From NCBI GenBank assembly GCA_002472565.1, contig DKSK01000014.1, positions 172,861 to 236,860 of the forward strand: DNA of 64,000 nucleotides, in the 5' to 3' direction. Below the pieces are notes generated by a model. That model saw only the letters and a program-made list of their open reading frames with translations. It made no database searches and had not been told where the DNA came from. The position numbers and the translations under genes are program-made. This document shows positions 8,523-16,631 of this stretch, piece after piece. The number at the start of each line of letters is the position of its first letter. Position 1 is the first letter of the stretch. This DNA comes from Bacteroidales bacterium UBA7258 (GTDB lineage: Bacteria > Bacteroidota > Bacteroidia > Bacteroidales > UBA932).

Positions 8523-8553
8523 CAAATATAGCTTCTTTTTATTTTTTTGCAAA
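8523..8553 (-). promoter_or_regulatory. Consensus promoter of the ncRNA
   Basis: On the minus strand TTTG (8550-8553) and TATATTTG (8523-8530) are separated by exactly 19 bases. It is one of the cleanest promoters in the window and points into the non-coding interval, away from any gene start. Confidence 0.85.
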
Positions 8554-8641
8554 AGGACCCTATGACAATTTATAGATAATTTAGTCAGATCAATTAGGGT
8601 GCGGCTTTTCCTGCGCTCCTTCCTCTAAGCTCCCTTCTGCT

Positions 8642-9181
8642 TTAGACGTCCTGCCTGAATTGGGTGAAGTGCCAGAGAATGATTCCCACGGATACGGACA
8701 CGTTGAGGGAATGTTTTGTCCCGTACTGTGGGATTTCGAGGGCGAAGTCCGAGGCGTCGACCGCATCCTGACCAACGCCCTCTACTTCATTGCCGAAGAC
8801 AAGGGCGTAGCGGTGTCCGGGCAGAGGACGGAAATTGTTGACCTTTACGGAGTTGACAGTCTGCTCTATACTTATGATGATATATCCCTCTTCCCTCAGC
8901 CGCTTCAAGACCTCCAGGGTGTCATCAACATGTTCCCATTCCACGCTGTCTTCTGCTCCGAGGGCTGATTTGTGGATTTCGGCAGAGGGCGGGACTGCGC
9001 AGATGCCGCAGAGGTAAATTTTATCCACCTTGAAAGCGTCAGAGCTTCGGAAGGCGGAGCCGACGTTGTGAGCGCTGCGTATGTTGTCAAGAACAACGAT
9101 GATTCCTGATTCAGGGAGCTTCTTGTATTCTTCGGGCGTTACCCGGCCCATCTCTATTCCGAGGAGTTTTCTGTCGTGCAT
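8642..9181 (-). CDS. TrmH/SpoU-family RNA 2'-O-methyltransferase
   Basis: A 179-residue SPOUT methyltransferase expected to methylate ribose in tRNA or rRNA using S-adenosylmethionine. All three SpoU motifs are visible: motif 1 'LDNIRSAHNVGSAFRSSDA' (about residues 31-49), motif 2 'ALVFGNEVEGV' (about 125-135) and motif 3 'IPQYGTKHSLNVSVSVGI', which forms the trefoil knot and binds the cofactor. There is no extra N-terminal L30e-like RNA-binding domain, so it is a minimal form. The gene starts inside the 3' end of queH (28-base overlap), so both are probably on one message and both act in RNA modification. The target nucleotide cannot be read from sequence. Confidence 0.9.
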   Translation of the reverse strand: MHDRKLLGIEMGRVTPEEYKKLPESGIIVVLDNIRSAHNVGSAFRSSDAFKVDKIYLCGICAVPPSAEIHKSALGAEDSVEWEHVDDTLEVLKRLREEGYIIISIEQTVNSVKVNNFRPLPGHRYALVFGNEVEGVGQDAVDASDFALEIPQYGTKHSLNVSVSVGIILWHFTQFRQDV

Positions 9182-9882
9182 GACTGGAAGGAGTTTATCT
9201 TGCCGTCGGTTTTCAGAGAGGCCGCCCCGCTTTGCATGGAAAATTCACAGCCGCAATAAAGCTGATTGTACATCTGCCATTCGCGGATGAGGCTGCCACG
9301 TCTGTCCTGGAGGCCGCCTTTCCGCCAGTTCCGGCCCCACCAACGGACGATGTTGCGTGGCGGTGTGAGCTCCGGAGACATTTCGCTCCTGGCATTAGCC
9401 TCTTCACAGGCGGCGAGTCCGGCTTCATCTACCTGGGCGAGGTCTTTCCATCTGGAAGATGCCAAGGTCGTAGTCAGCACTGTATAACCGTGGGTGGCGC
9501 CAAATTCGGCGGCACGCTCAAGCCTGAATCTGAAACAGGACAGACAGCGCTTGGATCGTTCTGGCAGGGATGCCGGGGAATCCGGGGCGCAGCCGACCCT
9601 GACGCTGTCCAGCCAGGCGGCATGGTCATAAGCGTCATCAATGACTTCGAAGCCGTAATGCTTTGCGTATCTTACGAGCTCTTCCCTGCGTTTCTGGTAT
9701 TCTGCCAGGGGCACGATGTTGGAGTTGCTGAAAAAGATGCATGGCTTGAATCCCTGTCCTGCCATCCATTCGAGGATGGCCGTCGAACAGGGGGCGCAGC
9801 AACAATGGAGGAGGATCGGCCCTTCCGCCGGCGGGGTGAGCATATCGGCCCCTTTTTTGCTTTTGTCTCTCAGCACTTCCAT
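9154..9882 (-). CDS. queH: Epoxyqueuosine reductase QueH
   Basis: A 242-residue QueH (former DUF208) enzyme, the non-homologous replacement for QueG that performs the last step of queuosine synthesis in tRNA. The Cys pair in 'HCCCAPC' (about residues 27-33) and the second pair in 'RCLSCFRFRL' (about 108-117) are the known 4Fe-4S and non-heme iron ligands of the family. 'TTTLASSRWKDLAQVDEAG' and the C-terminal 'YNQLYCGCEFS' are also typical. The start at 9882 sits immediately after a TAATTTTG element, which would leave almost no leader; the next in-frame ATG at 9843 (residue 14), just before the conserved core, is a realistic alternative. The 3' end overlaps the TrmH-family gene. Confidence 0.92.
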   Translation of the reverse strand: MEVLRDKSKKGADMLTPPAEGPILLHCCCAPCSTAILEWMAGQGFKPCIFFSNSNIVPLAEYQKRREELVRYAKHYGFEVIDDAYDHAAWLDSVRVGCAPDSPASLPERSKRCLSCFRFRLERAAEFGATHGYTVLTTTLASSRWKDLAQVDEAGLAACEEANARSEMSPELTPPRNIVRWWGRNWRKGGLQDRRGSLIREWQMYNQLYCGCEFSMQSGAASLKTDGKINSFQSCTTENSSE

Positions 9883-9961
9883 AATATTTGCAAAATTATC
9901 AAAAAATTTGTTTAAAAACGGCCGTCTCCTGCGTCATAGTTATGAAGCCATGCAGGGCGGC

Positions 9962-10006
9962 CCTTGCATTGAGGTAGATAAACAACCTGAGCCGTCCTTG
10001 CATTGA
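9962..10006. repeat. Two 11-bp direct repeats upstream of the ECF operon
   Basis: CCTTGCATTGA occurs at 9962-9972 and again at 9996-10006, 34 bases apart start to start, in the 159-base gap between queH and the sigma factor gene. No TAnnTTTG promoter is visible for the sigma gene, so these may be part of an ECF-specific promoter or regulator site. Confidence 0.5.
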
Positions 10007-10041
10007 AGAGCTGAAGCCATCCTGGAGGCGGCAAAGTATAG

Positions 10042-10536
10042 ATGACAGAGAATGAGTTCATAACGTTGGTGCCGCATCTGCGACAGCTTGCGCTTGAGTC
10101 GGGCAGAAGGGCCGGGGCGAGTGCTGAAGAGGCCGAAGACATCGCCCAGGAGGTGATTATACGCCTCTGGCAGATGTCTGACAGACTGGAGACTCTTGCC
10201 TCGCCGGATGCTTTTACTGCGACTCTCTCAAGGCATCTGGCGATAGACTCTTTCCGTAAGTCGCGGAAATTCGCCGGAAACGTGGAAGCCTTGCCCGATT
10301 CGGTAAAGATTGAAGGACCGGATGCGGCTATGGAGACGAAGGACAATCTGGCTTGGCTTGAGAGGAAATTGCAAGACCTGCCATCTACGGAATATGCGCT
10401 TTTGCACATGAGGCAGGTGGAGCGGCTGAGCGCCAAAGAGATGGCCCGGCGTCTGGGCATCAGGGAGACTTCGGTCGCCACCCTTCTTTCGAGGGCGCGT
10501 AGAAGACTTCTGGAAGAAATTAGAAAAAGGAAGTAG
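10042..10536 (+). CDS. ECF-type RNA polymerase sigma factor
   Basis: A 164-residue sigma-70 family protein with only regions 2 and 4. Region 2 contains 'EEAEDIAQEVIIRLWQ' (about residues 33-48) and the -10-binding helix near 'FTATLSRHLAIDSFRKS'. Region 4 contains the helix-turn-helix 'LSAKEMARRLGIRETSVATLLSRARRRL' split over about residues 130-158. It is followed after two bases by a single-span membrane protein of the kind that acts as an anti-sigma factor, and then by a secreted protein overlapping by four bases, so the three form an operon and probably a signalling unit. No recognisable housekeeping promoter precedes it, which would fit self-activation. The signal is unknown. Confidence 0.9.
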   Translation: MTENEFITLVPHLRQLALESGRRAGASAEEAEDIAQEVIIRLWQMSDRLETLASPDAFTATLSRHLAIDSFRKSRKFAGNVEALPDSVKIEGPDAAMETKDNLAWLERKLQDLPSTEYALLHMRQVERLSAKEMARRLGIRETSVATLLSRARRRLLEEIRKRK

Positions 10537-10538
10537 CC

Positions 10539-11372
10539 ATGGAACACGACAATAGATACATAGAGACTTTGCTTGATAAGTTTATGGAAGGGAAGACTTC
10601 TCTTGAGGAGGAGAAAGTCCTTGAGGACTACTTTACTTCTGCAGAAGACCTTCCTTCCGAATGGGGAGATTACCGGTCCATGTTCCTTTACTTGTATAGA
10701 GGTATGAAAGGAGAGCCTGTGCCTGCGGAGCCGCTGCCGGGGGTAAGGCGGATTTTCTTCCCTATATGGGCTAGGACGCTTGCGGCCGCCTGCTTCATCG
10801 CTCTTTTCCTTACCGTGGGCTTGATTGTAAAGAACAGAGGTGCAGAGAGCGAGGTGCTCTCCGAGGTTGACAGCCTTGCCTCCCCGGCGGAAATGGGCGC
10901 CCAAACCGATCCCGCCTCCCAGCAACAATCTGTTCCCGCGGCAAACTGCGAGTCGGATATCCGTCCGGCTGAAATCTCCGGATCCTCTTGCCAGTCTGTC
11001 AGGATCGCCGAGGCCAGCCAAGGGTCTGGGGCTGTCCGCGGCGTGAAGGCCGCTCAGACATTAAACCCTCCTGTTTCGGTCTATCCGGCTGTTCCCCATC
11101 AGGACCAGACTCCGGAACGGATGGCGGAATCCCGCCAGCCGACCGGGACGAAAACGGCCTTGGACGAATCCGGAAGGGCGCTTTCCGAAGCGGAGCTTCG
11201 CGCCGCAGTGATCGGAAAGGTGCGTGAAGCCATGGTCGCGGCCGCGGGAGAGAAGCTTCGTGCAGCAGCCCTTGATGCGGCAATGAAAGGCGCCGGCTTC
11301 GTCCTTGTAAAGAATGAAGACGGCACGGAAAAATATTATGAAGAAAATACAATCAAATACATTGAGCTATGA
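10539..11372 (+). CDS. Anti-sigma-like single-span membrane protein
   Basis: A 277-residue protein with a cytoplasmic N-terminus (residues 1-72), one transmembrane helix (about 75-97, 'TLAAACFIALFLTVGLIV') and a long periplasmic part. The N-terminus 'ETLLDKFMEGKTSLEEEKVLEDYF' is the short helical pattern I associate with Bacteroidetes anti-sigma or FecR-operon proteins. The periplasmic part is rich in Ser, Pro and Ala with a helical Ala-rich segment near 215-255 ('RAAVIGKVREAMVAAAGEKL'). It follows the sigma factor by two bases and overlaps the next gene by four bases. Role as the partner that holds the sigma factor is inferred from position and topology; no direct homology was tested. Confidence 0.65.
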   Translation: MEHDNRYIETLLDKFMEGKTSLEEEKVLEDYFTSAEDLPSEWGDYRSMFLYLYRGMKGEPVPAEPLPGVRRIFFPIWARTLAAACFIALFLTVGLIVKNRGAESEVLSEVDSLASPAEMGAQTDPASQQQSVPAANCESDIRPAEISGSSCQSVRIAEASQGSGAVRGVKAAQTLNPPVSVYPAVPHQDQTPERMAESRQPTGTKTALDESGRALSEAELRAAVIGKVREAMVAAAGEKLRAAALDAAMKGAGFVLVKNEDGTEKYYEENTIKYIEL

Positions 11373-12439
11373 AAACAAGATTTGCAATCGTGGCTATCCT
11401 TGGCCTTATCGCCTCAAGCCAGGCTTGGGGCCAGTCGAGGATCGAGTCTGCCGTCTCGGCGGCCGAGGACAGGTATTCTGCGAGCAAGGATGAGTACTCT
11501 ATGACGAACAAGTCCAGAGTGACCCTCGACAAGACGGGAAAACGCAACAATAGGGAGACGAGGCTCGTAACCTTCACCCCTAAGGACGGGGACGCGGCTC
11601 TTGAAAAGATCCTTTCCGCCTTCGATGCCGACAAGGACGGAGCCTACTACGTCAATCAGTCGGAGGGGAAGGGGAGAGATCTCATCGAAATAGGGGATGT
11701 CGTCATCGGATCGGATTACGATTCCTATTATGTTCTCTGCTTTGAGGACAAGAAAGATGCCTCCATGAGGAAGGCCTATGCTCTGGAATGGAACCAGAAC
11801 GGATCTGCTTTCAGGTTCATGTCGGATTATGGTCCGAGACCGCAGGCTTTGAGGTATGGAAGGCTGAAGAATATAGACCTGTCCTCCATAGCCGATGACA
11901 TGAATTCTTTCGCTGATTCGATAACTCGGGAGATCAACAAAATTGACTGGAAGGCCTTTGCCGACAGCATATCCATGAAATACGAGGACCTTGACTGGGA
12001 TGCCTACAGCGATTCCATATCTGTTGCAATCGATTCAGTAACAGCTGCTTTCAGGAATTTTAACCGGCAGCCAAAGCGCCGTTATAGATTCTATTTCGAC
12101 GGCCCTATGCGTATGGAGCCTGACGGGCATATGGGGGAGTCTGAGCACATGGGGTTCGGTCAGCACTTGGGTTCCGGTAGGCAGAAGGGTCAGGCTATAT
12201 CTTCCGATCGTGAAAGTTCCTGGTCTTCTAGGCTTTACCGCCAGATAGACCGTGCCGGCAGCTCTGATGATGCCACCGCCTATGTTTCGGAAATCTATTC
12301 TCTGTGCAGAAATTGTCCAGACAGCATCGTCAAGGAGGACAGGAAGAAGGCCGCCGATGAGATTGCCGAACTCCGTTCTTCTATGAAGGACAAGATGCTC
12401 CGCAAACTGCTCTCCGCAAGTATCAAGGCCTTGAAATAG
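11369..12439 (+). CDS. Secreted periplasmic protein of unknown function (ECF operon)
   Basis: A 356-residue protein beginning with a clear signal peptide ('MKTRFAIVAILGLIASSQAWG', cleavage probably after 'AWG'). I do not recognise the family. The central part has two related stretches, 'IDWKAFADSISMKYEDL' and 'LDWDAYSDSISVAIDSV' (about residues 190-227), suggesting an internal repeat, followed by a Gly/His/Met-containing stretch ('HMGESEHMGFGQHLG') and a charged helical C-terminus. It overlaps the anti-sigma-like gene by ATGA, so translation is coupled. By position it may be the envelope sensor or effector of the sigma system. A strong bidirectional terminator closes the operon. Confidence 0.65.
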   Translation: MKTRFAIVAILGLIASSQAWGQSRIESAVSAAEDRYSASKDEYSMTNKSRVTLDKTGKRNNRETRLVTFTPKDGDAALEKILSAFDADKDGAYYVNQSEGKGRDLIEIGDVVIGSDYDSYYVLCFEDKKDASMRKAYALEWNQNGSAFRFMSDYGPRPQALRYGRLKNIDLSSIADDMNSFADSITREINKIDWKAFADSISMKYEDLDWDAYSDSISVAIDSVTAAFRNFNRQPKRRYRFYFDGPMRMEPDGHMGESEHMGFGQHLGSGRQKGQAISSDRESSWSSRLYRQIDRAGSSDDATAYVSEIYSLCRNCPDSIVKEDRKKAADEIAELRSSMKDKMLRKLLSASIKALK

Positions 12440-12507
12440 TCCACCTCTCTCTGCCCGGAATATATTTCCAGACGATGAGCATCCGAAATACCGTATGCAA
12501 AAAAAAA

Positions 12508-12537
12508 GAGCGCCGCGATTGCGACGCTCCTTTTTTT
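12508..12537. terminator. Bidirectional terminator between the ECF operon and ppdK
   Basis: GAGCG pairs with CGCTC and CGC with GCG around a GATT loop (12508-12529). A run of T follows on the plus strand and a run of A precedes it, so it serves both converging transcripts. Confidence 0.88.
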
Positions 12538-12548
12538 GTATCTAGAGC

Positions 12549-15278
12549 CTATCCCTTGTTCTGCTCGATCGCGGCCTGGGCTGCGGCGAGACGGGCGATA
12601 GGAACACGGAAAGGAGAGCAGGAAACGTAGTCGATTCCGATCTTGCTGAAGAACCTGATAGAATCAGGATCTCCTCCATGCTCTCCGCAGACACCGCACT
12701 TGAGAGCCGGTCTGCGTGACCTTCCGGCCTGGATGCCGTACTCGATGAGCTTGCCTACACCCTTGGTATCGATCGTCTTGAATGGGTCGCTGTCGAGAAT
12801 CTTGTGGCCGAGGTAATCGCCCATGAAGGTTCCGATATCGTCCCTTGAGAAACCATAGGTCATCTGGGTGAGGTCGTTGGTTCCGAAAGAGAAGAACTCT
12901 GCGAAGCGTGCCATGCGGTCGCCTGTAAGGGCTGCGCGAGGTATCTCTATCATGGTGCCGAAGTGGTACTCGAGGTTCTGCATGGTCCTGCCTTCAACCT
13001 CCGCCTTCACCTTGTCGCAGATAGCCTTCTGGAAACCGAGTTCTCGAGAAGAAACTGTGACAGGAATCATGATTTCAGGCTGAGGGTCAAGGCCTTCCTC
13101 CTGGAGTTCAGCTGAAGCTTCGAAGATGGCCCTGTATTCGGTCTCGGCGATGAGCGGGAAGGATACATGGAGACGGACTCCACGGTGTCCCATCATAGGA
13201 TTGACCTCCTGGAGGGCGGCACCTCTCTTCTCGATTTCGGATACGGATATGCCGAGTTCCTTCGCCATCTCCTCCTTCTTCTCCTTCGTCTTCGGAACGA
13301 ATTCATGGAGAGGAGGGTCGAGGAGCCTGAAGACTACAGGCTTGCCGTCGGCTATCCTGAGGGTGCTCTTCACCGCGGCCTTGATGTAAGGCTCAAGCTC
13401 GCTTAGGGCCTTCTCTCTCTCCTTGTCGGTAGTACAGAGAATCATCTTGCGGAGCTTGTTTAGAGGAACCTCAGAATTGTTGCCGTAGAACATGTGTTCG
13501 ATACGGAAGAGTCCGATGCCCTCCGCTCCGAAGCGGATGGCGTTCTGGGCATCCTCCGGAGTGTCGGCGTTCGTTCTGATACCGAGGGTGCGGAACTTGT
13601 CGCATATTGACATGAACCTGACGAAAACCGGGTTGTCGGATGCGTCCATGGTTCCGAGCTTGGCGGCGTAAACGGTTCCCTTAGAGCCGTTGAGACTCAG
13701 GTAGTCGCCTTCATGATAAACCTTAGGATCGTTTCCGAAAGTGACTTCCTTCTTCTCAAGGTTAATCTTCATGGCGTCGCAGCCTACGATACAGCACTTG
13801 CCCCAGCCACGGGCTACCAGAGCCGCGTGGGAGGTCATACCTCCGCGCGTAGTGAGGATTCCTGCAGCGGTGCGCATACCCTCGATGTCCTCAGGAGAAG
13901 TCTCCTCGCGGATGATGATGACATCACGTCCCTCCATGAAGGCTTTTTCCGCGTCCTCAGGGGTGAAGACTATGGTGCCGACGGCTCCGCCTGGAGATGC
14001 AGGGAGGCCATGTGCAATGATCTTCGCCTTCTTCTCCTCCGCAGGGTCGAGAATAGGGTGGAGAACTTCATCCAGCTGAGACGGGCTGACCCTCATCACC
14101 GCTGTCTTCTCATCGATCATTCCCTCGTCAACCATGTCGAGAGCCATCTGGATCGCGGCGAGTCCCGTCCTCTTGCCTACACGGCACTGGAGCATCCAGA
14201 GCTGACCGTCCTGGATCGTGAACTCGATATCCTGCATATCATGGAAATGCTTCTCGAGCTTGGAACGAATCTCGTCGAGCTCCTTGTAAACCTCCGGCAT
14301 GGCGGTCTCAAGGGAAGGCATATTCTTGTTCTTGTCGTTCTTGGTGGCCTCGTTGAGCGGATTAGGAGTGCGGATTCCCGCGACCACGTCCTCTCCCTGG
14401 GCGTTGATGAGCCATTCTCCGTAGAAATGATTGTCGCCGTTGGCCGGGTTCCTGGAGAAAGCGACTCCTGTAGCCGAGGTGTTGCCCATGTTTCCGAAGA
14501 CCATGGACTGAACCGTTACGGCCGTGCCCCAGTCATCAGGAATTTTCTCGATTCGGCGGTAGGCGATCGCCCTCTTGCCATTCCAAGACTTGAAGACACC
14601 TCCGATGGAGCCCCAGAGCTGATCCTCGGCATTGTCCGGGAACTCGACTCCGAGAACTTCCTTGATCCTTATCTTAAATCTTTCGCAGAGATCCTTGAGC
14701 TCTTCGGCAGTGATGTCGGTGTCAGACTTGTATCCTTTCTTGTCCTTGAGCTCGGTCATCATCCTGTCGAGCTGCTGCCTGATGCCCTTTCCGTCCTCCG
14801 GCTCGATGCCTTCGGCCTTCTCCATGACTACATCTGAGTACATCATGATGAGGCGGCGGTAGGCGTCATACACGAAGCGTGGATTATCGGTCTTCTTGAT
14901 GAGTCCCGGAATCGTTTCTGAGCAGAGACCGATGTTGAGGATGGTGTCCATCATTCCCGGCATGGACTGCCTTGCACCGGAGCGGCAGCTTACCAGGAGC
15001 GGATTCTTAGGATCGCCGAAAGTTCTGCCCATCAACTTTTCAGTAGCATGAAGGGCGTCCGTGACATCACGGCGGAGTTCCTGAGTGTAACCGCCTCCGA
15101 GGGCGTAATACTCTGCGCAGCATTCTGTGGTGATGGTAAAGCCGGCTGGAACCGGCATCCCAAGAAGGCTCATCTCGGCAAGGTTTGCGCCTTTTCCTCC
15201 GAGCAGTTCCTTCATCTTCCCGTTACCTTCGGCTGATTTGCCACCGAAGCGGTAGACTCTTTTCTTCTCTTCGAACAT
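12549..15278 (-). CDS. ppdK: Pyruvate, phosphate dikinase
   Basis: A 909-residue enzyme interconverting pyruvate, ATP and phosphate with PEP, AMP and pyrophosphate; in anaerobic Bacteroidetes it can run glycolytically or gluconeogenically. The N-terminal ATP-grasp part starts 'LGGKGANLAEMSLLGMPVPAGFT'. The swivelling phosphohistidine domain shows 'LTTRGGMTSHAALVARGWGK' around residue 455, and the C-terminal TIM barrel shows 'FFSFGTNDLTQMTYGFSRDD' and the catalytic Cys motif 'CGVCGEHGGDP'. Length is typical for the bacterial enzyme. It is transcribed alone, with a -7 element about 40 bases upstream and a shared terminator downstream. Confidence 0.97.
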   Translation of the reverse strand: MFEEKKRVYRFGGKSAEGNGKMKELLGGKGANLAEMSLLGMPVPAGFTITTECCAEYYALGGGYTQELRRDVTDALHATEKLMGRTFGDPKNPLLVSCRSGARQSMPGMMDTILNIGLCSETIPGLIKKTDNPRFVYDAYRRLIMMYSDVVMEKAEGIEPEDGKGIRQQLDRMMTELKDKKGYKSDTDITAEELKDLCERFKIRIKEVLGVEFPDNAEDQLWGSIGGVFKSWNGKRAIAYRRIEKIPDDWGTAVTVQSMVFGNMGNTSATGVAFSRNPANGDNHFYGEWLINAQGEDVVAGIRTPNPLNEATKNDKNKNMPSLETAMPEVYKELDEIRSKLEKHFHDMQDIEFTIQDGQLWMLQCRVGKRTGLAAIQMALDMVDEGMIDEKTAVMRVSPSQLDEVLHPILDPAEEKKAKIIAHGLPASPGGAVGTIVFTPEDAEKAFMEGRDVIIIREETSPEDIEGMRTAAGILTTRGGMTSHAALVARGWGKCCIVGCDAMKINLEKKEVTFGNDPKVYHEGDYLSLNGSKGTVYAAKLGTMDASDNPVFVRFMSICDKFRTLGIRTNADTPEDAQNAIRFGAEGIGLFRIEHMFYGNNSEVPLNKLRKMILCTTDKEREKALSELEPYIKAAVKSTLRIADGKPVVFRLLDPPLHEFVPKTKEKKEEMAKELGISVSEIEKRGAALQEVNPMMGHRGVRLHVSFPLIAETEYRAIFEASAELQEEGLDPQPEIMIPVTVSSRELGFQKAICDKVKAEVEGRTMQNLEYHFGTMIEIPRAALTGDRMARFAEFFSFGTNDLTQMTYGFSRDDIGTFMGDYLGHKILDSDPFKTIDTKGVGKLIEYGIQAGRSRRPALKCGVCGEHGGDPDSIRFFSKIGIDYVSCSPFRVPIARLAAAQAAIEQNKG

Positions 15279-15316
15279 AAGTAAAGTTAAATCGTTAATT
15301 GGCGTCTGTTATGTTG

Positions 15317-15324
15317 CAAAGATA
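15317..15324 (-). promoter_or_regulatory. -7 element for ppdK
   Basis: Minus-strand TATCTTTG lies about 39 bases upstream of the ppdK ATG. At 19 bases further upstream there is no clear TTTG, so the -33 element is weak. Confidence 0.6.
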
Positions 15325-15440
15325 CTCTAAATTTCTCGTAAACGTTACAATATATAACATGAAATTTTAGACGAATTTGCATATCAGCCATCATTTTGCG
15401 CCACCACCTTCCGCTCAGTCAGATCTCCTCTCCCTCCGGA

Positions 15441-15493
15441 CATCTTCCGTTCCTGGCGAACCATCTTCCTTGCCGGGCATCTTCCGTTCCTGG
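15441..15493. repeat. Short direct repeats 3' of the MarR gene
   Basis: CATCTTCCGTTCCTGG occurs at 15441-15456 and 15478-15493, with a diverged copy (CATCTTCCTTGCCGG) at 15462-15476. The copies sit immediately downstream of the MarR stop in the gap before the ppdK promoter. Confidence 0.7.
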
Positions 15494-15495
15494 TA

Positions 15496-15999
15496 CTAAT
15501 CCCTGAGGGCGCCATTGATCAGGTCGGCGAGCTCCTCCGGCAGACGAAGTTCGTCACAACTAATCCTTCCAAACATCTCCATCCCCTTCTGCGTGAGGCT
15601 GAATCTCATGCACCTCGCATCTTCCTTACACGCTTTCCTCTTCACCAGGCCGGAATTCTCAGCCGAAGCGATAACCTTCGAAGCATTAGAACAGGACAGC
15701 CCAAGCTCATCGGCAATCTCACTCGCCTTCAAGCCCCCGCACCCTTTCTTCACTCTTATCTCCTCTCCGGGCAGCTCAGTCCGATTTCTTGTCCGCAACT
15801 TTATCATGTCATCCTTCTCCTCCCTTCCGCTTCCTTTCATCCCGATCGCCTCAGACCTGCCACTCACGCAATGACCTGAAAGCAGACAAACCAGCATAGC
15901 TTCATTGAAATTGATGCCAAGCCGCTTCACAAGCGATGCCTCAAATGCCCCCAACGCCTTGTAAATAAGACGAAGGCGGCAAAGACAAGCCGTCTCCAT
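15496..15999 (-). CDS. MarR-like winged-helix regulator, cysteine-rich
   Basis: A 167-residue regulator. The winged helix runs from about residue 88 ('GGLKASEIADELGLSCSNASKVIASAE') through the wing ('KRKACKEDARCMRFSLTQKG'). The N-terminal dimerisation helices are interrupted by a basic, charged insert of about 40 residues (45-85) not usual for the family. Eight cysteines (5, 7, 38, 44, 87, 103, 124, 130) are present, several in or next to the DNA-binding part, which is high for a cytoplasmic regulator and suggests thiol or metal sensing. It begins four bases after the thioredoxin lipoprotein gene, in the same operon. A perfect 16-base palindrome lies over the operon promoter. Function as an autorepressor is inferred. 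Confidence 0.75.
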   Translation of the reverse strand: METACLCRLRLIYKALGAFEASLVKRLGINFNEAMLVCLLSGHCVSGRSEAIGMKGSGREEKDDMIKLRTRNRTELPGEEIRVKKGCGGLKASEIADELGLSCSNASKVIASAENSGLVKRKACKEDARCMRFSLTQKGMEMFGRISCDELRLPEELADLINGALRD

Positions 16000-16003
16000 G
16001 AAC

Positions 16004-16516
16004 CTACTTCACAAGAAGAACAGACTTCACAGCCCCCTCTATCTGCCCAAAATCCATAGCTCCGACCTGAGCACGAGGCTCTCCATTCATAGGGATGAAA
16101 AGAATTGTAGGAATCGACCTTATGCCGAAGAGAGATGCAAGTTCCTGCTCCTTATCGACATCTACCTTGTAGACATCCACCTTCCCGTCATAGGCCTTGG
16201 CAATCTCCTCCATATGCGGAGCCGTAGCTTTGCATGGACCGCACCAAGTCGCGTAGAAGTCGATGATAGCGGGCCTCTTTCCTTCAAACACCCACTCCTT
16301 GTTCTTTTCGTAATCCATGATCTTCTCTTTGAAGTCCTTCAATGTAAGTTCTTGTACCATAGCTTTTTTCTCTTTTTTGTCTGAACTTGTTCCCGCCATT
16401 TCGACCTTCTGGCCGGCCGGATCTTTTTCCGCATTCAGCGTACCGCCCTTTGCTGAGTTACATCCGATCGCCAACAGAGTCGCGGCCGACAACAAGATAA
16501 ACTTTACTTTAAGCAT
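16004..16516 (-). CDS. Thioredoxin-fold lipoprotein
   Basis: A 170-residue exported thioredoxin. A signal peptide with lipobox 'LLAIGC' puts the lipidated Cys at residue 19. After a Lys/Ser/Gly linker the thioredoxin fold starts near residue 55 and contains the redox motif WCGPC at 91-95 in 'IDFYATWCGPCKATAPHM', the cis-Pro loop 'GIRSIPTILFI', and a normal C-terminal helix. It should work in the periplasm as a membrane-tethered disulfide reductant or exchanger. It is the first gene of an operon with the cysteine-rich MarR-like regulator four bases downstream. A -7 element and a palindrome precede it. Confidence 0.9.
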   Translation of the reverse strand: MLKVKFILLSAATLLAIGCNSAKGGTLNAEKDPAGQKVEMAGTSSDKKEKKAMVQELTLKDFKEKIMDYEKNKEWVFEGKRPAIIDFYATWCGPCKATAPHMEEIAKAYDGKVDVYKVDVDKEQELASLFGIRSIPTILFIPMNGEPRAQVGAMDFGQIEGAVKSVLLVK

Positions 16517-16616
16517 ATTTCAATCGGTTTCCCTTTCAATCAGATTCTCCAGGCGTCTTCATCAATCGGAGTTATTCTTGATAGACTGGCTGAATACTTT
16601 CCAATGGAAAACATTG

Positions 16617-16624
16617 CAAATATA
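16617..16624 (-). promoter_or_regulatory. -7 element of the thioredoxin-MarR operon
   Basis: Minus-strand TATATTTG about 100 bases upstream of the thioredoxin ATG. An ATTG 18 bases further upstream could act at -33, and it falls inside the palindrome at 16632-16647. Confidence 0.65.
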
Positions 16625-16631
16625 AGTAAAA

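Noticed and set aside
9912..11021. 369-codon minus-strand frame across the ECF sigma gene
   Set aside because: The sigma factor and membrane protein on the plus strand explain the sequence; the antisense frame is low-complexity.
13713..14837. 374-codon open frame on the plus strand inside ppdK
   Set aside because: It is antisense to a fully conserved pyruvate phosphate dikinase and has no recognisable domain; GC-rich codon bias opens such frames.
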